DNA from: Ruminococcus sp.
Lineage (GTDB): Bacteria > Bacillota > Clostridia > Oscillospirales > Ruminococcaceae
Direction of reading: 5' to 3'
Length of the DNA stretch: 39,638 bases
NCBI GenBank assembly: GCA_012718885.1
Contig: JAAYBK010000393.1
Location: forward strand, 1 to 39,638
In this document: positions 1-8,031 of the stretch, one piece after another
How the letters are laid out: every line of letters starts with the position of its first letter
Numbering within the stretch: the first letter of the stretch is position 1
Notes under the pieces: model-generated
Told to the model about the DNA's origin: nothing
Seen by the model: only the letters and a program-made list of their open reading frames with translations
Databases searched by the model: none
Translations under genes and position numbers: made by a program

Positions 1-1677
1 ATTCTTTATTGTGATATAGCTGTTATCAGACTTGGACTGTGCTGTTATGCTCTTCCATGTGAAGCCACTTGCAAAAGCTGAGTCCTCAATAGTATATCCA
101 TTGACTATCTCATTGCTGTCATAAGCTGTTTCCACGGAAATTGTCCAGTCGATATACTCTGTAACAGTTCCGTCAGCAGCTTCCTCTATCCGGTACTGAC
201 CGGACTTGCTGGAAGAATGCTGAGCTTTCTTGTTATAGTCTATCGTAACATTCTTGGATTCACCGTCAACGACCTCGATCGTATTGCCGATACCGTTTGC
301 GTCACCGCTTACTTCTGTACGGTAAACAAGTCTTACATGACTCTGAGTAACGCTGTCCTTGAATGTCCACTCATCGCCTGAGGTACTGGTGAAAAGATCT
401 GACAGCGGTATTGCTGTTCCGTTTTCATCAGTAGCACTCATAAGCTGGATATTGCTGAGTTCAGCGCCGGGAGTATCCTTTATGGTAGTTCCTGCAAGGC
501 TTATACCGTAATTTCTGTCAACGCTTGCTGTCCAGTAGATATAATCCTTGTTCGGATCCTCACCTGTACGGTCTCCGTTGTACTTATAATCCGGTGTTCC
601 TGACTTTCCAACATGGGGAGTTGAATCAGGTGTAACAGTAACTGTAGCACTGTCCTTTACTTCATTATTCAGCTTGACGCTGTTTGTAACATCAAATGCT
701 GAAGTATGTGCTTTAAGCTGTTCAGGAGTAACCTTTGTCTTATAGGTTATGGTAAAATTCCTGTAAGTATTTATACTCTGGTTGAACTGTATCTCACCGT
801 TCTGGAGGAAGCATATACCATCGGGATTGCAATTGAAGCTGCCGTCAATGATCTCTCCAAGCATATCATCAGTGATCTGATAATTATTAGTCTCATACAG
901 ATCGCTCACATTGATCGTCCAGGTTATCTCCGGGCATCCGGATGAATCCTGACCGGTTATCTGTGCGCTCTTGCTGAGGGTAGGTGTTCTGTCGTCAAAA
1001 TCAACGTTTATGCCTACATTTCCGAGATTTACTGTCTTATCTCCATTCTGGAGATGATCTCTCGTTACCTGACCCTTGAATTGCAGCGAACCAAAGATCA
1101 AACCGTTACTTGTCCTCAGATAATTGATGTAATCGATATTGAAGTCAAGTACAACAAATCCGTAATCATCATTGCCGGTGTCATATATCGTAAACTGACC
1201 GCTGGCATTTGAGGAAAGATGATGATCGGCAACATAATTCGTCCAGCCTGTAGATGAGTCTGATGAAAGACCTACACCTGAATTGTTCATTGCAAAGATG
1301 CTTAGCTGATCTTTTGGTACTCTAAGGTAAATACTGTGCTTGTTGGTATCGATCTTATCGTGGCTCTCGTCAATGATAGTAAAATTGACGTTCATATCGA
1401 ATTCTACCTGATCCTGATTACTTTCTACAGTGATCGTATTGGTAGTGCTGTCATATGTACCGCCGGAAACTGAGGTGATATTGATATTGGTAATATCATT
1501 ATTGATCTCATATGAGCCGCTTGGAACAACACTTTCACTTGCGGCATATGCCTGCTTTACTGCTGAAAACGGGATACCGTAGCTTATGAAGATACTGAGA
1601 CATAAGAACAGCGCCAGACATCTGTGAAGCATGGTCTTACTGCTCAGCAGCTTATTTATTTTCCTTTTTACATCCAT
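1..1677 (-). CDS. Secreted surface adhesin/pilin-like protein (3' end beyond window)
   Basis: Only the first 559 codons are present; the frame stays open to the window edge. The ATG at 1677 follows an AAAGGAG ribosome site about 9 nt upstream. Residues 1-46 form a signal peptide: a basic start (MDVKRKINKLL), a hydrophobic core (ALFLCLSIFISYG) and a likely signal-peptidase site at AYA/A. The remainder is rich in Thr, Ser, Asn and Asp with repeated beta-strand-like blocks (for example TITYKTKVTPEQL and YIDWTISVETAYDS), the style of Cna/SpaA collagen-binding and adhesive Ig-like domains in Gram-positive surface proteins. I infer a wall- or membrane-anchored adhesin or pilin; the LPxTG or other anchor would lie outside the window. 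It starts 40 nt after lepB with no promoter of its own, so lepB is probably co-transcribed with it. Confidence 0.75.
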   Translation of the reverse strand, partial: MDVKRKINKLLSSKTMLHRCLALFLCLSIFISYGIPFSAVKQAYAASESVVPSGSYEINNDITNINITSVSGGTYDSTTNTITVESNQDQVEFDMNVNFTIIDESHDKIDTNKHSIYLRVPKDQLSIFAMNNSGVGLSSDSSTGWTNYVADHHLSSNASGQFTIYDTGNDDYGFVVLDFNIDYINYLRTSNGLIFGSLQFKGQVTRDHLQNGDKTVNLGNVGINVDFDDRTPTLSKSAQITGQDSSGCPEITWTINVSDLYETNNYQITDDMLGEIIDGSFNCNPDGICFLQNGEIQFNQSINTYRNFTITYKTKVTPEQLKAHTSAFDVTNSVKLNNEVKDSATVTVTPDSTPHVGKSGTPDYKYNGDRTGEDPNKDYIYWTASVDRNYGISLAGTTIKDTPGAELSNIQLMSATDENGTAIPLSDLFTSTSGDEWTFKDSVTQSHVRLVYRTEVSGDANGIGNTIEVVDGESKNVTIDYNKKAQHSSSKSGQYRIEEAADGTVTEYIDWTISVETAYDSNEIVNGYTIEDSAFASGFTWKSITAQSKSDNSYITIKN

Positions 1678-1716
1678 TCCGGCACTCTCCTTTCTCAATC
1701 ATGATCCAGATCTGCG

Positions 1717-2301
1717 TCAGACCTTACCGAAGTCCTTCAGCGGAAGCACCCTCAGAAGAACTTTTCCGAGGACATTTTCGTATGCCACACAGCCAACTGC
1801 CGTTGAGCGGCTGTCTATGGACACTGCTCTGTGATCACCCATAACGAACAGTCTGTTCTCCGGGACCTTGTACGGCATTACTATGTCACATTCTCCCAGG
1901 GCTTTTCCGGAGATATAGTCCTCATCCTTTACCTCTCCGTTGACAGAAACTGTACCGTCCTCAGATATCTCAATGATATCGCCCGGCAGTCCTATAACAC
2001 GTTTCAGCAGAACCTTGTTGTTGTAGTGGAATGCAACTATATCGCCTCTTTTGTAGTGCGAAGTCCTTATGCAGAGCACTACATCATCATTTTTAAGCGT
2101 TGGCGACATACTTGAACCCGTTACCCTGAACACCGGCAGAAACGCCGAGGAAATAATAACAGCCAGAGCTGCCAATACTATAATTGCTCCGACTGTGTTC
2201 CTGAGATTCCTTGAAAATGTCTGTTTCCGTCTGAGCCTTTTCAGTTCTCTTTCAAACTGTTCGGATGAAGGAATATCCATGATATTTTTATTATCAGTCA
2301 T
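1717..2301 (-). CDS. lepB: Signal peptidase I
   Basis: Type I signal peptidase (194 aa), which cleaves signal peptides from exported preproteins on the outer face of the membrane. One N-terminal membrane anchor spans about residues 36-57 after a basic cytoplasmic segment. The catalytic Ser64 lies in TGSSMSPTL and the general-base Lys100 in LLKRVIGLPGD; the late conserved box GDHRAVSIDSR is at 155-165. I chose ATG 2301 (MTDNKNIMD) because it follows an AAGGA site and overlaps the end of the upstream gene by 8 nt (ATGACTGA), a typical coupling arrangement; an in-frame extension to 2367 has no such support. The adhesin gene lies immediately downstream, so this may be a signal peptidase serving surface proteins or pilins. 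Confidence 0.93.
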   Translation of the reverse strand: MTDNKNIMDIPSSEQFERELKRLRRKQTFSRNLRNTVGAIIVLAALAVIISSAFLPVFRVTGSSMSPTLKNDDVVLCIRTSHYKRGDIVAFHYNNKVLLKRVIGLPGDIIEISEDGTVSVNGEVKDEDYISGKALGECDIVMPYKVPENRLFVMGDHRAVSIDSRSTAVGCVAYENVLGKVLLRVLPLKDFGKV

Positions 2302-2527
2302 TTTCCTTCGCCCCCGGGATGTCTGATGTATCTGATACACTGACCGGTTCTGCTCCCTCGCCTGCATTGTCCTGCACTTGAAGTTTTAGCGCTTCGCCGG
2401 CCAGTGTATATAGTCTTTCCTTAAGCCTGCTGTTTTCTTCTGCAAGCTCCTCGTTTTCCTTTTTTAAATAGTATAGTATTTCGATTAGTTCTGATCTTTT
2501 TAGTTTTCTGAGTTCCTTATCAGTCAT
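2294..2527 (-). CDS. Small coiled-coil protein upstream of lepB
   Basis: A 77-aa acidic/basic protein. The first 45 residues (MTDKELRKLKRSELIEILYY, then a heptad-like KKENEELAEENSRLKERL stretch) look like a short helix followed by a coiled coil; the tail is acidic and disordered. There is no signal peptide or membrane segment. ATG 2527 is preferred over an upstream ATG at 2554 because GGAGG sits at 2532-2536. Its stop codon overlaps the lepB start. I have seen similar small LRKLxRxxLLEILL proteins next to signal peptidases in clostridia, but no function is known to me; a role as adaptor or regulator of the linked surface proteins is speculation. Confidence 0.75.
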   Translation of the reverse strand: MTDKELRKLKRSELIEILYYLKKENEELAEENSRLKERLYTLAGEALKLQVQDNAGEGAEPVSVSDTSDIPGAKEND

Positions 2528-2571
2528 AGATCCTCCGGATAATATAAAAATCATATCTTTACTATATGTTA

Positions 2572-2600
2572 ATTATATCATCATTATATATGTACTTCAA
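2572..2600 (-). promoter_or_regulatory. SigmaA-type promoter of the lepB operon
   Basis: On the minus strand a TTGAAG -35 (2595-2600) and a perfect TATAAT -10 (2572-2577) are separated by 17 nt. The -10 ends about 35 nt upstream of the GGAGG of the coiled-coil gene. A second TTGACA at 2639-2644 followed by TATGAAT may be an additional upstream promoter. Confidence 0.65.
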
Positions 2601-2903
2601 GTGTCAATGACCATTATTCATAATTTGTACTTAATTTTTGTCAACTCAACCAAGGCTATTTTATCCGGTTTGTACAGTTTAACGGCGGCAGTTTTTAGAT
2701 TTTGTAATATAAATTTTAAAAATACCAAAAGTTATATTTTTCGGCAAAAAATCGGCACTGGTTGACCAAATTATGTGATATTTTCCTTGCCTTCAGAAGT
2801 CTTGCAAAATAAAACTATCCATGCTGTAATACATGGATCCAGTCTGTCAATAAACCTCAGATTCAGATAAAAGATCAGGGACGGCATTTTGCCATCCCTT
2901 CTA

Positions 2904-2947
2904 CTCTCAACTTTCTATTTTCTATTTTTTGCTCACTGCCCACTGAT
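2904..2947. repeat. Degenerate dispersed intergenic repeat, copy 1
   Basis: Read on the minus strand it contains CAGTGGGCAGTGAGC followed by AAAAATAGAAAATAGAAAG, built from the same words (CAGTGAGCAGAAAGTAG-like) as tracts at 4362-4428, 8798-8867 and 39402-39436. This copy is decayed and lacks a clean hairpin. Confidence 0.45.
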
Positions 2948-2955
2948 AACCGGAC

Positions 2956-2997
2956 AAAAATAAAAACCCCTGCGAGACCGTGAGTTGTCCGCAGGGG
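2956..2997 (-). terminator. Intrinsic terminator of rpsT
   Basis: Perfect 8-bp stem CCCCTGCG (2967-2974) / CGCAGGGG (2990-2997), followed on the minus strand by TTTTATTTTTG (2956-2966). It lies 28 nt past the rpsT stop codon. Confidence 0.85.
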
Positions 2998-3025
2998 ATA
3001 TTTGCTGTATTTGAATCAAGACAAA

Positions 3026-3286
3026 TTATTCAGCAGAATTGAGCTTCTTAGCGAGCTGAGACTTCTTTCTTGCAGCCTTATTCTTGTGCATAAGACCCTT
3101 AGCGCAAGCCTGGTCAACTCTCTTTATAGCTACCTTGATAGCCTCTGCCTTATCAGCAGCACCTGTAGCTACAGCAGCGTCAGCCTTCTTGAGAACAGTC
3201 TTGAGATTGGACTTTCTTGCCTTATTAGCAGCAGCCTTTGTTTCGTTAACCTTAACTCTCTTCTTTGCAGATTTGATGTTTGGCAT
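3026..3286 (-). CDS. rpsT: Small ribosomal subunit protein S20
   Basis: An 86-aa, Lys/Ala-rich all-helical protein beginning MPNIKSAKKRVKVNETK, the conserved S20 start, and of normal family length. S20 binds 16S rRNA early in 30S assembly. AAGGAGGTG precedes the ATG by 8 nt. Monocistronic: it has its own promoter at 3417-3445 and terminator at 2956-2997. It is divergent from gpr. Confidence 0.97.
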   Translation of the reverse strand: MPNIKSAKKRVKVNETKAAANKARKSNLKTVLKKADAAVATGAADKAEAIKVAIKRVDQACAKGLMHKNKAARKKSQLAKKLNSAE

Positions 3287-3375
3287 TTTGTTACACCTCC
3301 TTGAGATCCGGCGGAATGTATATTTCTCCGCTTTTTACAAATAAATAATAGAGCACACACGGGTCCGTGTACTCC

Positions 3376-3400
3376 GGATAAGTGCAACGCACACTTATCC
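3376..3400 (-). promoter_or_regulatory. Hairpin in the rpsT 5' leader
   Basis: GGATAAGTG (3376-3384) pairs perfectly with CACTTATCC (3392-3400), only about 17 nt downstream of the rpsT -10 and so near the 5' end of the mRNA. It may stabilise the message or take part in autogenous control; no terminator poly-U follows. Confidence 0.45.
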
Positions 3401-3416
3401 TACTGAGACAAATATA

Positions 3417-3445
3417 ATTATAACATTTTCACCAATAAAATGCAA
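3417..3445 (-). promoter_or_regulatory. SigmaA-type promoter of rpsT
   Basis: Minus strand TTGCAT (3440-3445), a 17-nt spacer and TATAAT (3417-3422). The leader to the ATG is about 125 nt. The same TTGCAT-17-TATAAT combination precedes dnaA. Confidence 0.75.
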
Positions 3446-3515
3446 TAGGCAAATGTGATATTCTGATAAAAAATTTTTTTGACATTTAAAGCATAATGCA
3501 CAAGGAGGCGAAGTT

Positions 3516-4364
3516 TTGAACATCAGAACAGACCTTGCTGTTGAAAGTTTCTCCGTCAGTGACCTTCCTGAAGGCGTCCGCATGAATATCAGGGGAAAAG
3601 CCTTCAGCATAACCGAGATCATAATTGAAGATGACAGCTGCCTTGATACCATAGGAAAGGGCAGGGGGTCTTACATCACTCTTGAAGGCGGAAGCCTGAG
3701 CTGCTTTTCCGAAAACTATGAGGATATGATCTCCGAGCTTGCAGGGGAGCTCCGCAGGCTTGTCCCGGAGGGAGAGGTGCTTGTTGCCGGGATAGGCAAT
3801 AACGATATCACCCCTGACGCTCTCGGCCCTCAGACTATCTCTAAGGTGCTTGCCACCCGTCACCTGAGAAAAGAGCTTGAAGCTGACAGTGAGGCGTTCC
3901 TGACGTCTCTGAGGCCTGTCAGCGCTGTTGCAGGAGGAGTTCTCGGTCAGACCGGCATTGAGACTGCGGAGCTCATATCAGCTGTTGCAGAGCAGATAAA
4001 GCCCTCCTGCATAATCACCGTGGACGCTCTTGCCTGCTCTGACATAAGCCGCCTCGGTACAACTATACAGCTTACTGATACAGGCATATCCCCAGGCAGC
4101 GGTGTCTCAAACACGAGGAAGGAGCTGTCCGCAAGGGTATTCGGCATACCTGTCATCGCTATAGGCGTTCCCACTGTGGTGGATATACTCACTATTGTAC
4201 GCAGCCTCACAGGCATTGAGCTTAACGACGATCTTCCGGGGATGATGGTCACTCCCAGGGATATAGACCGCCTTACAGAGCGTGCTTCACAGCTCATAGC
4301 TTACGGTATCGATCTTGCACTTCATCCTACCCTTACTCTCGATGATATAAAAGGGCTTTTTTAG
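3516..4364 (+). CDS. gpr: GPR germination protease (SASP-degrading)
   Basis: Spore protease of the GPR family (282 aa), which degrades DNA-protecting small acid-soluble proteins at germination. The N-terminus MNIRTDLAVES carries the RTDLA motif where the zymogen is normally processed, so the propeptide here is almost absent. GIGNNDITPDALGP is at 92-105, TVDALACSD follows mid-protein and GVPTVVD near residue 235. At 282 aa it is clearly shorter than the roughly 370-aa Bacillus enzyme, in line with short clostridial forms. The start is TTG at 3516, with GGAGG at 3504-3508; no ATG fits the conserved N-terminus. It runs head-on to replication and convergent with the SleB-type gene, with a shared terminator. 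Confidence 0.9.
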   Translation: MNIRTDLAVESFSVSDLPEGVRMNIRGKAFSITEIIIEDDSCLDTIGKGRGSYITLEGGSLSCFSENYEDMISELAGELRRLVPEGEVLVAGIGNNDITPDALGPQTISKVLATRHLRKELEADSEAFLTSLRPVSAVAGGVLGQTGIETAELISAVAEQIKPSCIITVDALACSDISRLGTTIQLTDTGISPGSGVSNTRKELSARVFGIPVIAIGVPTVVDILTIVRSLTGIELNDDLPGMMVTPRDIDRLTERASQLIAYGIDLALHPTLTLDDIKGLF

Positions 4365-4428
4365 TGAGCAGAAAGTAGTGTGTGCAAACATTGTTCTCTC
4401 CTGCACTGCTTTCTGCTTTTCTCTGATT
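4362..4428. repeat. Dispersed intergenic repeat, copy 2 (hairpin)
   Basis: CAGAAAGTAGTG (4369-4380) pairs with CACTGCTTTCTG (4404-4415), a 12-bp stem with one wobble pair, flanked by GTGAG on the left and CTCTGATTA on the right. It sits directly after the gpr stop codon. It shares words with 2904-2947, 8798-8867 and 39402-39436. Confidence 0.55.
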
Positions 4429-4430
4429 AC

Positions 4431-4473
4431 AAAAAAAGAAGGATCCGACTTGTCCGTTGGATCCCTGTTTTTT
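4431..4473. terminator. Bidirectional terminator between gpr and the SleB-type gene
   Basis: The stem GGATCCGAC (4441-4449) / GTTGGATCC (4456-4464) is flanked by an A-run on the left (4431-4437) and a T-run on the right (4467-4473), so it can terminate both convergent genes. Confidence 0.8.
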
Positions 4474-4504
4474 CTGTTAAATTAAGACCACTTTTTCACT
4501 AAGA

Positions 4505-5401
4505 TCAGCTGAAATGATTTCTGGTTCCGTCTCCCCAGAAACTGAGATAACCCTGTGAAAACTGTGAAGGATCGTTAAAGTAAAGTCTAACCGCGTTCTT
4601 TACACTTTCTGTAACGTATCCTGAGTAAGTTCCAAGATTTACGTATGATCCGCATCCTGAGAACTGATTGCGCTGGGTAAGAACTCCGTAAATTGTGTTA
4701 GGAAAACGTGAGCTGTTTACCCTGTTCATAACGACCTCTACAACGCAAGCCTTATCGTATTCACTGATCCAGTACGAACCAGCCTCGTGTCCGACTACAT
4801 TGCAAAGGAGAATAAAGTCTGAATCTGAGATCGGAAGCTCGTTTGCAGTAGTACCTGCGTTTGCTTCCTGAACAGCTTCTGTAGGAGCTGCTGTTGCAGG
4901 TGCCTCTGTCTCGGCCTCTGTAACAGTCTCTTCGGGAGCTGCTGTCTCTTCCTCTGTAGGAGCTGCTGTTTCAGCTTCTGTCTGAGGTTCTTCGAGATAT
5001 GTGGGTTCTTCGTAGTAATAATATTCTGTCTCGGCTTCTGTAGGAGCCTCTGTAACTGTCTCTGCCTCTGTAGGAGGCTCTGTTGTTGTCATCACTTCAA
5101 TAGCGGCTGCAGCAGCTGTTGTAGTGACTGTGTATACTGTCTTTGAAACATTGTCTACTGAACTATAGCTCAGTGACCTCTTTGTTATGCTTGAATTAGA
5201 TTTTTTGCTTTTTACTGAAGCGGTTGTGGTCTTAGCAGAAGTTTCAGCAGCAGCTGCCAGTTCTTCGTTTGCGGGTTCTACAATAACGAAATCATCTCTT
5301 GTACTAACCTGAGGTGCTGCATTGTATGCAACAGCTCCCCCGCCAATCAAACAAGCAGTAATAAGCCCGAAGACGCCAGCTGCAAATTTGGCTTCTTTCA
5401 T
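4505..5401 (-). CDS. SleB/CwlJ-type cell-wall hydrolase with Thr/Glu-rich linker
   Basis: A 298-aa exported protein. Residues 6-27 are a signal peptide or membrane anchor. A long low-complexity linker (about 105-180) repeats TEAET/TEAPT units with a YYYYEEP patch. The C-terminal domain (about 192-298) is a Hydrolase_2 (SleB) module, with the catalytic Glu206 in NVVGHEAG followed by KACVVEVVMNRV and FSQGYLSFWGDGTRNHFS. The family cleaves peptidoglycan, classically the spore cortex, but many clostridial members act in vegetative cells. ATG 5401 is chosen (AAAGG 8 nt upstream); an adjacent in-frame TTG at 5404 is possible. The promoter looks like sigmaA, which argues for vegetative expression. 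The acidic linker probably spans or binds the wall. Confidence 0.88.
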   Translation of the reverse strand: MKEAKFAAGVFGLITACLIGGGAVAYNAAPQVSTRDDFVIVEPANEELAAAAETSAKTTTASVKSKKSNSSITKRSLSYSSVDNVSKTVYTVTTTAAAAAIEVMTTTEPPTEAETVTEAPTEAETEYYYYEEPTYLEEPQTEAETAAPTEEETAAPEETVTEAETEAPATAAPTEAVQEANAGTTANELPISDSDFILLCNVVGHEAGSYWISEYDKACVVEVVMNRVNSSRFPNTIYGVLTQRNQFSGCGSYVNLGTYSGYVTESVKNAVRLYFNDPSQFSQGYLSFWGDGTRNHFS

Positions 5402-5459
5402 CAACTCATCCTTTCAATTATTAGCGTTTGATATTTGCTCCTTTTTCGGGAACGTGTAA

Positions 5460-5488
5460 ATGATACCACATTTAACGGAAAATAGCAA
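5460..5488 (-). promoter_or_regulatory. Promoter of the SleB-type hydrolase
   Basis: Minus strand TTGCTA (5483-5488), a 17-nt spacer ending in TGG (extended -10) and TATCAT (5460-5465). The leader is only about 50 nt, too short for a ydaO-type riboswitch. Confidence 0.6.
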
Positions 5489-6000
5489 TACTTTTCAGAT
5501 TTTTTCCATTTTGCACCCAAAAATAACTACCCATTTCGCCGCTCTTAGTGGTAAACAGCACAAATAATATTAAATAAATCTTAAACCTTTATGACTTCAA
5601 TATGAACAATACAAAAGGATTTACTTTAAAAAGTTACAAACAGGTTACAAAAAGTGCTGTTCAGGCAACAACTTATAGTATAGATATACCCTTGTTGTTC
5701 CCTGTGTAATAGCTGTCAGGCCTGTCAAAATAAGCCTCCGGATGGCTTCATCGGGCGATTTTTATGTCAGTTTCCGCCCTGTAAAATAGTATTCAGAAGC
5801 CTCAAAAAAAATGACAATCCGGTAATATTTCTTCCGGACAGGCATATTCCTACAGCAATGAATATTTATGCAGTTTTATGTGAATATTACTAATTTTGAA
5901 TATTTCTCCCCATTATATGAATTTTTTCGATGTCACACTTTGGCGTTTTATTACGAGAGTATATATAATGAGTATTTTTTCCCATACATATATAAATAAG
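5489..6000. other. Gene-free AT-rich intergenic region
   Basis: No credible coding region, tRNA or known riboswitch was recognised on either strand. Visible structure is minor: a direct repeat GTTACAAA at 5633-5640 and 5644-5651 (11-nt period) and a weak imperfect hairpin near 5735-5760. It lies between the SleB-type gene promoter and the 3' end of the CorC-type gene. Confidence 0.5.
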
Positions 6001-6025
6001 AGAGGACGGTCACTGGCCGTCCTCT
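6001..6025 (-). terminator. Hairpin at the end of the CNNM/CorC gene
   Basis: AGAGGACGG (6001-6009) and CCGTCCTCT (6017-6025) form a perfect 9-bp stem that includes the last codons and the stop codon (6010-6012). The following minus-strand tail TTATTTATATATG is only moderately U-rich, so it may be a weak terminator. Confidence 0.6.
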
Positions 6026-7299
6026 GTTTCTTTTTCCTCCGGTTCCGGAAGAACCTCTATTATAACCTTTTCAACGTTCTGCTCGTTTACCTCTGCGGCA
6101 GTAAGGCGGAATATTCCGCTTTCCGCAGTTTCTCCGGCTTCCGGGATATGCTCCATAACGTCTGTTACCCAGCCTCCAACAGTTGTATAATCTGTCTTTA
6201 TCAGATCATCGTTCAGGTCAAGCTGTTCAAGCAGATCGTCTATGCTCATGTCTCCTGCGACCTCGTACTTATCCGGAGCAAGCATCAGTATATTATTGAC
6301 TATCTCATCGTCCTCATCGTATATCTCGCCAACAAGCTCCTCAATAATATCCTCAAGGGTAACTATACCCTTTGTACCGCCGTACTGGTCGGTAACTACA
6401 GCAAAATGCACCTTTGAGCGCTGCATTTCTTTCATAGCCTCGCTTATGAGCTTGCTATCAGCTATATGCGGAACTTCCTGTATTATTGAGCTGATATCGT
6501 TGCCGCCCTCTGTAAGCATTTTGAAGAAAGCCTTGTTGGTGATAAGTCCAACTATATCGTCAAGGCTCTTCTCGTATACAGGCAGCCTTGAATACATCTC
6601 GGTGCTGAATATCTCCTTTATCTCGTCGATAGTGGAGCCCAGCTCAACTCCTACAACCTTTACACGTGGAACAAGTATCTCATTCACGGTTATCTCGTCA
6701 AACTCAAGAGCACTCTTAACAAGCTCGCTCTCCTGTTCTTCGATCACGCCCTGCTCTTCGATCTCGTCGATCATGTATTTCAGCTCGTCCTCAGTAACAC
6801 TCGGAGCATCATTGCCGCCCCTTGATACCAGAGAGGAGAGCTTATTCAGCAGGAATACAAATGGCTTGAATACTACAACGAGCACTGAAAGCGGTCCGGC
6901 AAATGACAGAGCCAGCTTCTCAGCGTTTTTCTTTGCATAGGATTTCGGTATAACCTCACAGAATACCAGCACAAGTACTGTTATCACTATTGTTGAGATC
7001 GCCGCACCGTTGCTTCCGCATAATTTAATGAATACAAGTGTGCTGACTGATGAAGTTGCAATATTAACTATATTATTTCCAATAAGAACCGCTGTCAGTA
7101 CCTCATCAAATCGGTTTGCCAGCTTTAGAGCCTTTGCGGCTTTTTTATCTCCCTGAGCCTCGTAATTCTTCAGCCTGAGCTTGTTCACGCTGGAAAAAGC
7201 TGTCTCCGTACTGGAGAAAAGTGCAGAGAATACCATCATACAAATTACGAGGATAATTTTCCATACATCCGAATTGTCCATAAAATTCTTTTCTTCCAT
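6010..7299 (-). CDS. CNNM/DUF21-CBS-CorC membrane protein (hemolysin-like)
   Basis: A 429-aa membrane protein of the HlyC/CorC/CNNM superfamily, implicated in Mg2+ or other cation transport. Residues 1-170 are the DUF21 transmembrane domain (helices at about 12-32, 70-90, 98-118 and 135-158, with SALFSSTETAFSSVN near the start). A pair of CBS domains follows (about 200-330; VPRVKVVGVELG, SRLPVYEKSLDDIVGLI, GGTKGIVTLEDIIEELVGEI), then a CorC_HlyC C-terminal domain (about 340-420). ATG 7299 has AAGGGAG only 1 nt upstream, which is too close; the next Met (7281, MDNSDVWK) may be the true start. The promoter contains a perfect inverted repeat. Confidence 0.88.
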   Translation of the reverse strand: MEEKNFMDNSDVWKIILVICMMVFSALFSSTETAFSSVNKLRLKNYEAQGDKKAAKALKLANRFDEVLTAVLIGNNIVNIATSSVSTLVFIKLCGSNGAAISTIVITVLVLVFCEVIPKSYAKKNAEKLALSFAGPLSVLVVVFKPFVFLLNKLSSLVSRGGNDAPSVTEDELKYMIDEIEEQGVIEEQESELVKSALEFDEITVNEILVPRVKVVGVELGSTIDEIKEIFSTEMYSRLPVYEKSLDDIVGLITNKAFFKMLTEGGNDISSIIQEVPHIADSKLISEAMKEMQRSKVHFAVVTDQYGGTKGIVTLEDIIEELVGEIYDEDDEIVNNILMLAPDKYEVAGDMSIDDLLEQLDLNDDLIKTDYTTVGGWVTDVMEHIPEAGETAESGIFRLTAAEVNEQNVEKVIIEVLPEPEEKETEDGQ

Positions 7300-7310
7300 C
7301 TCCCTTATAT

Positions 7311-7339
7311 ATTATAATAGTATAGTGATACTATTCTAA
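7311..7339 (-). promoter_or_regulatory. Promoter with palindromic spacer (candidate operator)
   Basis: Minus strand TTAGAA (7334-7339), 17-nt spacer, TATAAT (7311-7316). The spacer is almost entirely a perfect inverted repeat, ATAGTAT (7317-7323) / ATACTAT (7328-7334) with a 4-nt centre, placed where a repressor would block polymerase or a MerR-type activator could twist the DNA. Confidence 0.5.
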
Positions 7340-7512
7340 CACATATTTCAAAATAATGCAATACCTTGGGGAAAAGTTATTATTGATAAGAAAACAGTTA
7401 CAAAAAACAGTTCAATGAAAGTAGTAGCGGAGACACGCATCCGCACGATCAGACTATATATTAAATAAGTAGAGGCACAGTATGTATCCGCATATACATT
7501 ATATAAATATAA

Positions 7513-7540
7513 AAAGTCCGCACCATATGATGCGGACTTT
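7513..7540 (-). terminator. Terminator of the rplJ-rplL operon
   Basis: A perfect 10-bp stem AAAGTCCGCA (7513-7522) / TGCGGACTTT (7531-7540), followed on the minus strand by TTTTTATATTT. It lies 43 nt downstream of the rplL stop codon. Confidence 0.85.
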
Positions 7541-7583
7541 GTTTTTGATAAGTATTGCAGGACGCCTTAATGCGCCGCTGTAA

Positions 7584-7955
7584 TTACTTGATCTCGATTG
7601 TAGCGCCAGCCTCTTCGAACTTAGCCTTGAGCTCGTTAGCCTCTGCCTCTGAAACGCCTTCCTTGATAGCCTTAGGAGCAGCCTCAACTACTTCCTTAGC
7701 TTCCTTAAGGCCGAGACCGAGAACTTCCTTAGCAACCTTGATAACTGCCATCTTAGCATCACCGAAGGAAGCAAGGATTACGTCGAACTCTGTCTTAGCA
7801 GCTTCGCCGCCAGCAGCGCCGCCAGCAGCAGGAGCAGCAGCAACCATTGCTGTTACGCCGAATTCCTCCTGGATAGCGTCTACGAGCTCAGAAAGCTCGA
7901 GAACTGAAAGAGTCTTGATATCTTCAACAAATTTTGTGATCTTCTCTGAAGCCAT
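7584..7955 (-). CDS. rplL: Ribosomal protein bL12 (L7/L12)
   Basis: A 123-aa ribosomal stalk protein: N-terminal dimerisation helices ([25 protein letters not shown]), an Ala/Gly hinge ([15 protein letters not shown], about 39-53) and the C-terminal factor-binding domain ([38 protein letters not shown]). L12 recruits and activates EF-Tu, EF-G and IF2 on the 50S subunit. AAGGAG precedes the ATG. It follows rplJ by 76 nt and shares the L10 leader and promoter. Confidence 0.97.
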   Translation of the reverse strand: MASEKITKFVEDIKTLSVLELSELVDAIQEEFGVTAMVAAAPAAGGAAGGEAAKTEFDVILASFGDAKMAVIKVAKEVLGLGLKEAKEVVEAAPKAIKEGVSEAEANELKAKFEEAGATIEIK

Positions 7956-8031
7956 GATAATAATCTCCTTTATAATTATTTGCCGATATACGGCTGTTTT
8001 AAATTAAGCTGCAATAAAATTACGATTGAAA

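Larger units (their letters stand above)
2601..3025. other. Intergenic region between the lepB operon and rpsT
   Basis: No gene was found. From the left it holds an AT-rich upstream region for the lepB promoter, an imperfect hairpin at 2877-2899 (AGGGACGGCA and TGCCATCCCT with one mismatch), a degenerate repeat tract at 2904-2947 and the rpsT terminator. The 2877-2899 hairpin could be a second terminator for rpsT read-through, but its U-tract is weak. Confidence 0.5.

Noticed and set aside
3456-3500. SigmaG promoter for gpr
   Set aside because: A CATAAT -10-like element exists at 3492, but no suitable -35 lies at the expected spacing (nearest TGATA is 23 nt away).
5720-5775. Possible riboswitch or small RNA in the gap left of the CorC-type gene
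   Set aside because: Only a weak, mismatched hairpin; no match to c-di-GMP, c-di-AMP or other aptamer cores I know.
5896-6417. 173-codon plus-strand frame in the gap and opposite the CorC-type gene
   Set aside because: Hydrophobic low-quality frame half inside an antisense region; a TATAAT at 5964 has only a poor -35, and no ribosome site supports it.
6242-6940. 232-codon Ser/Thr-rich plus-strand frame opposite the CNNM/CorC gene
   Set aside because: Shadow frame; the opposite strand encodes a complete, recognisable protein.
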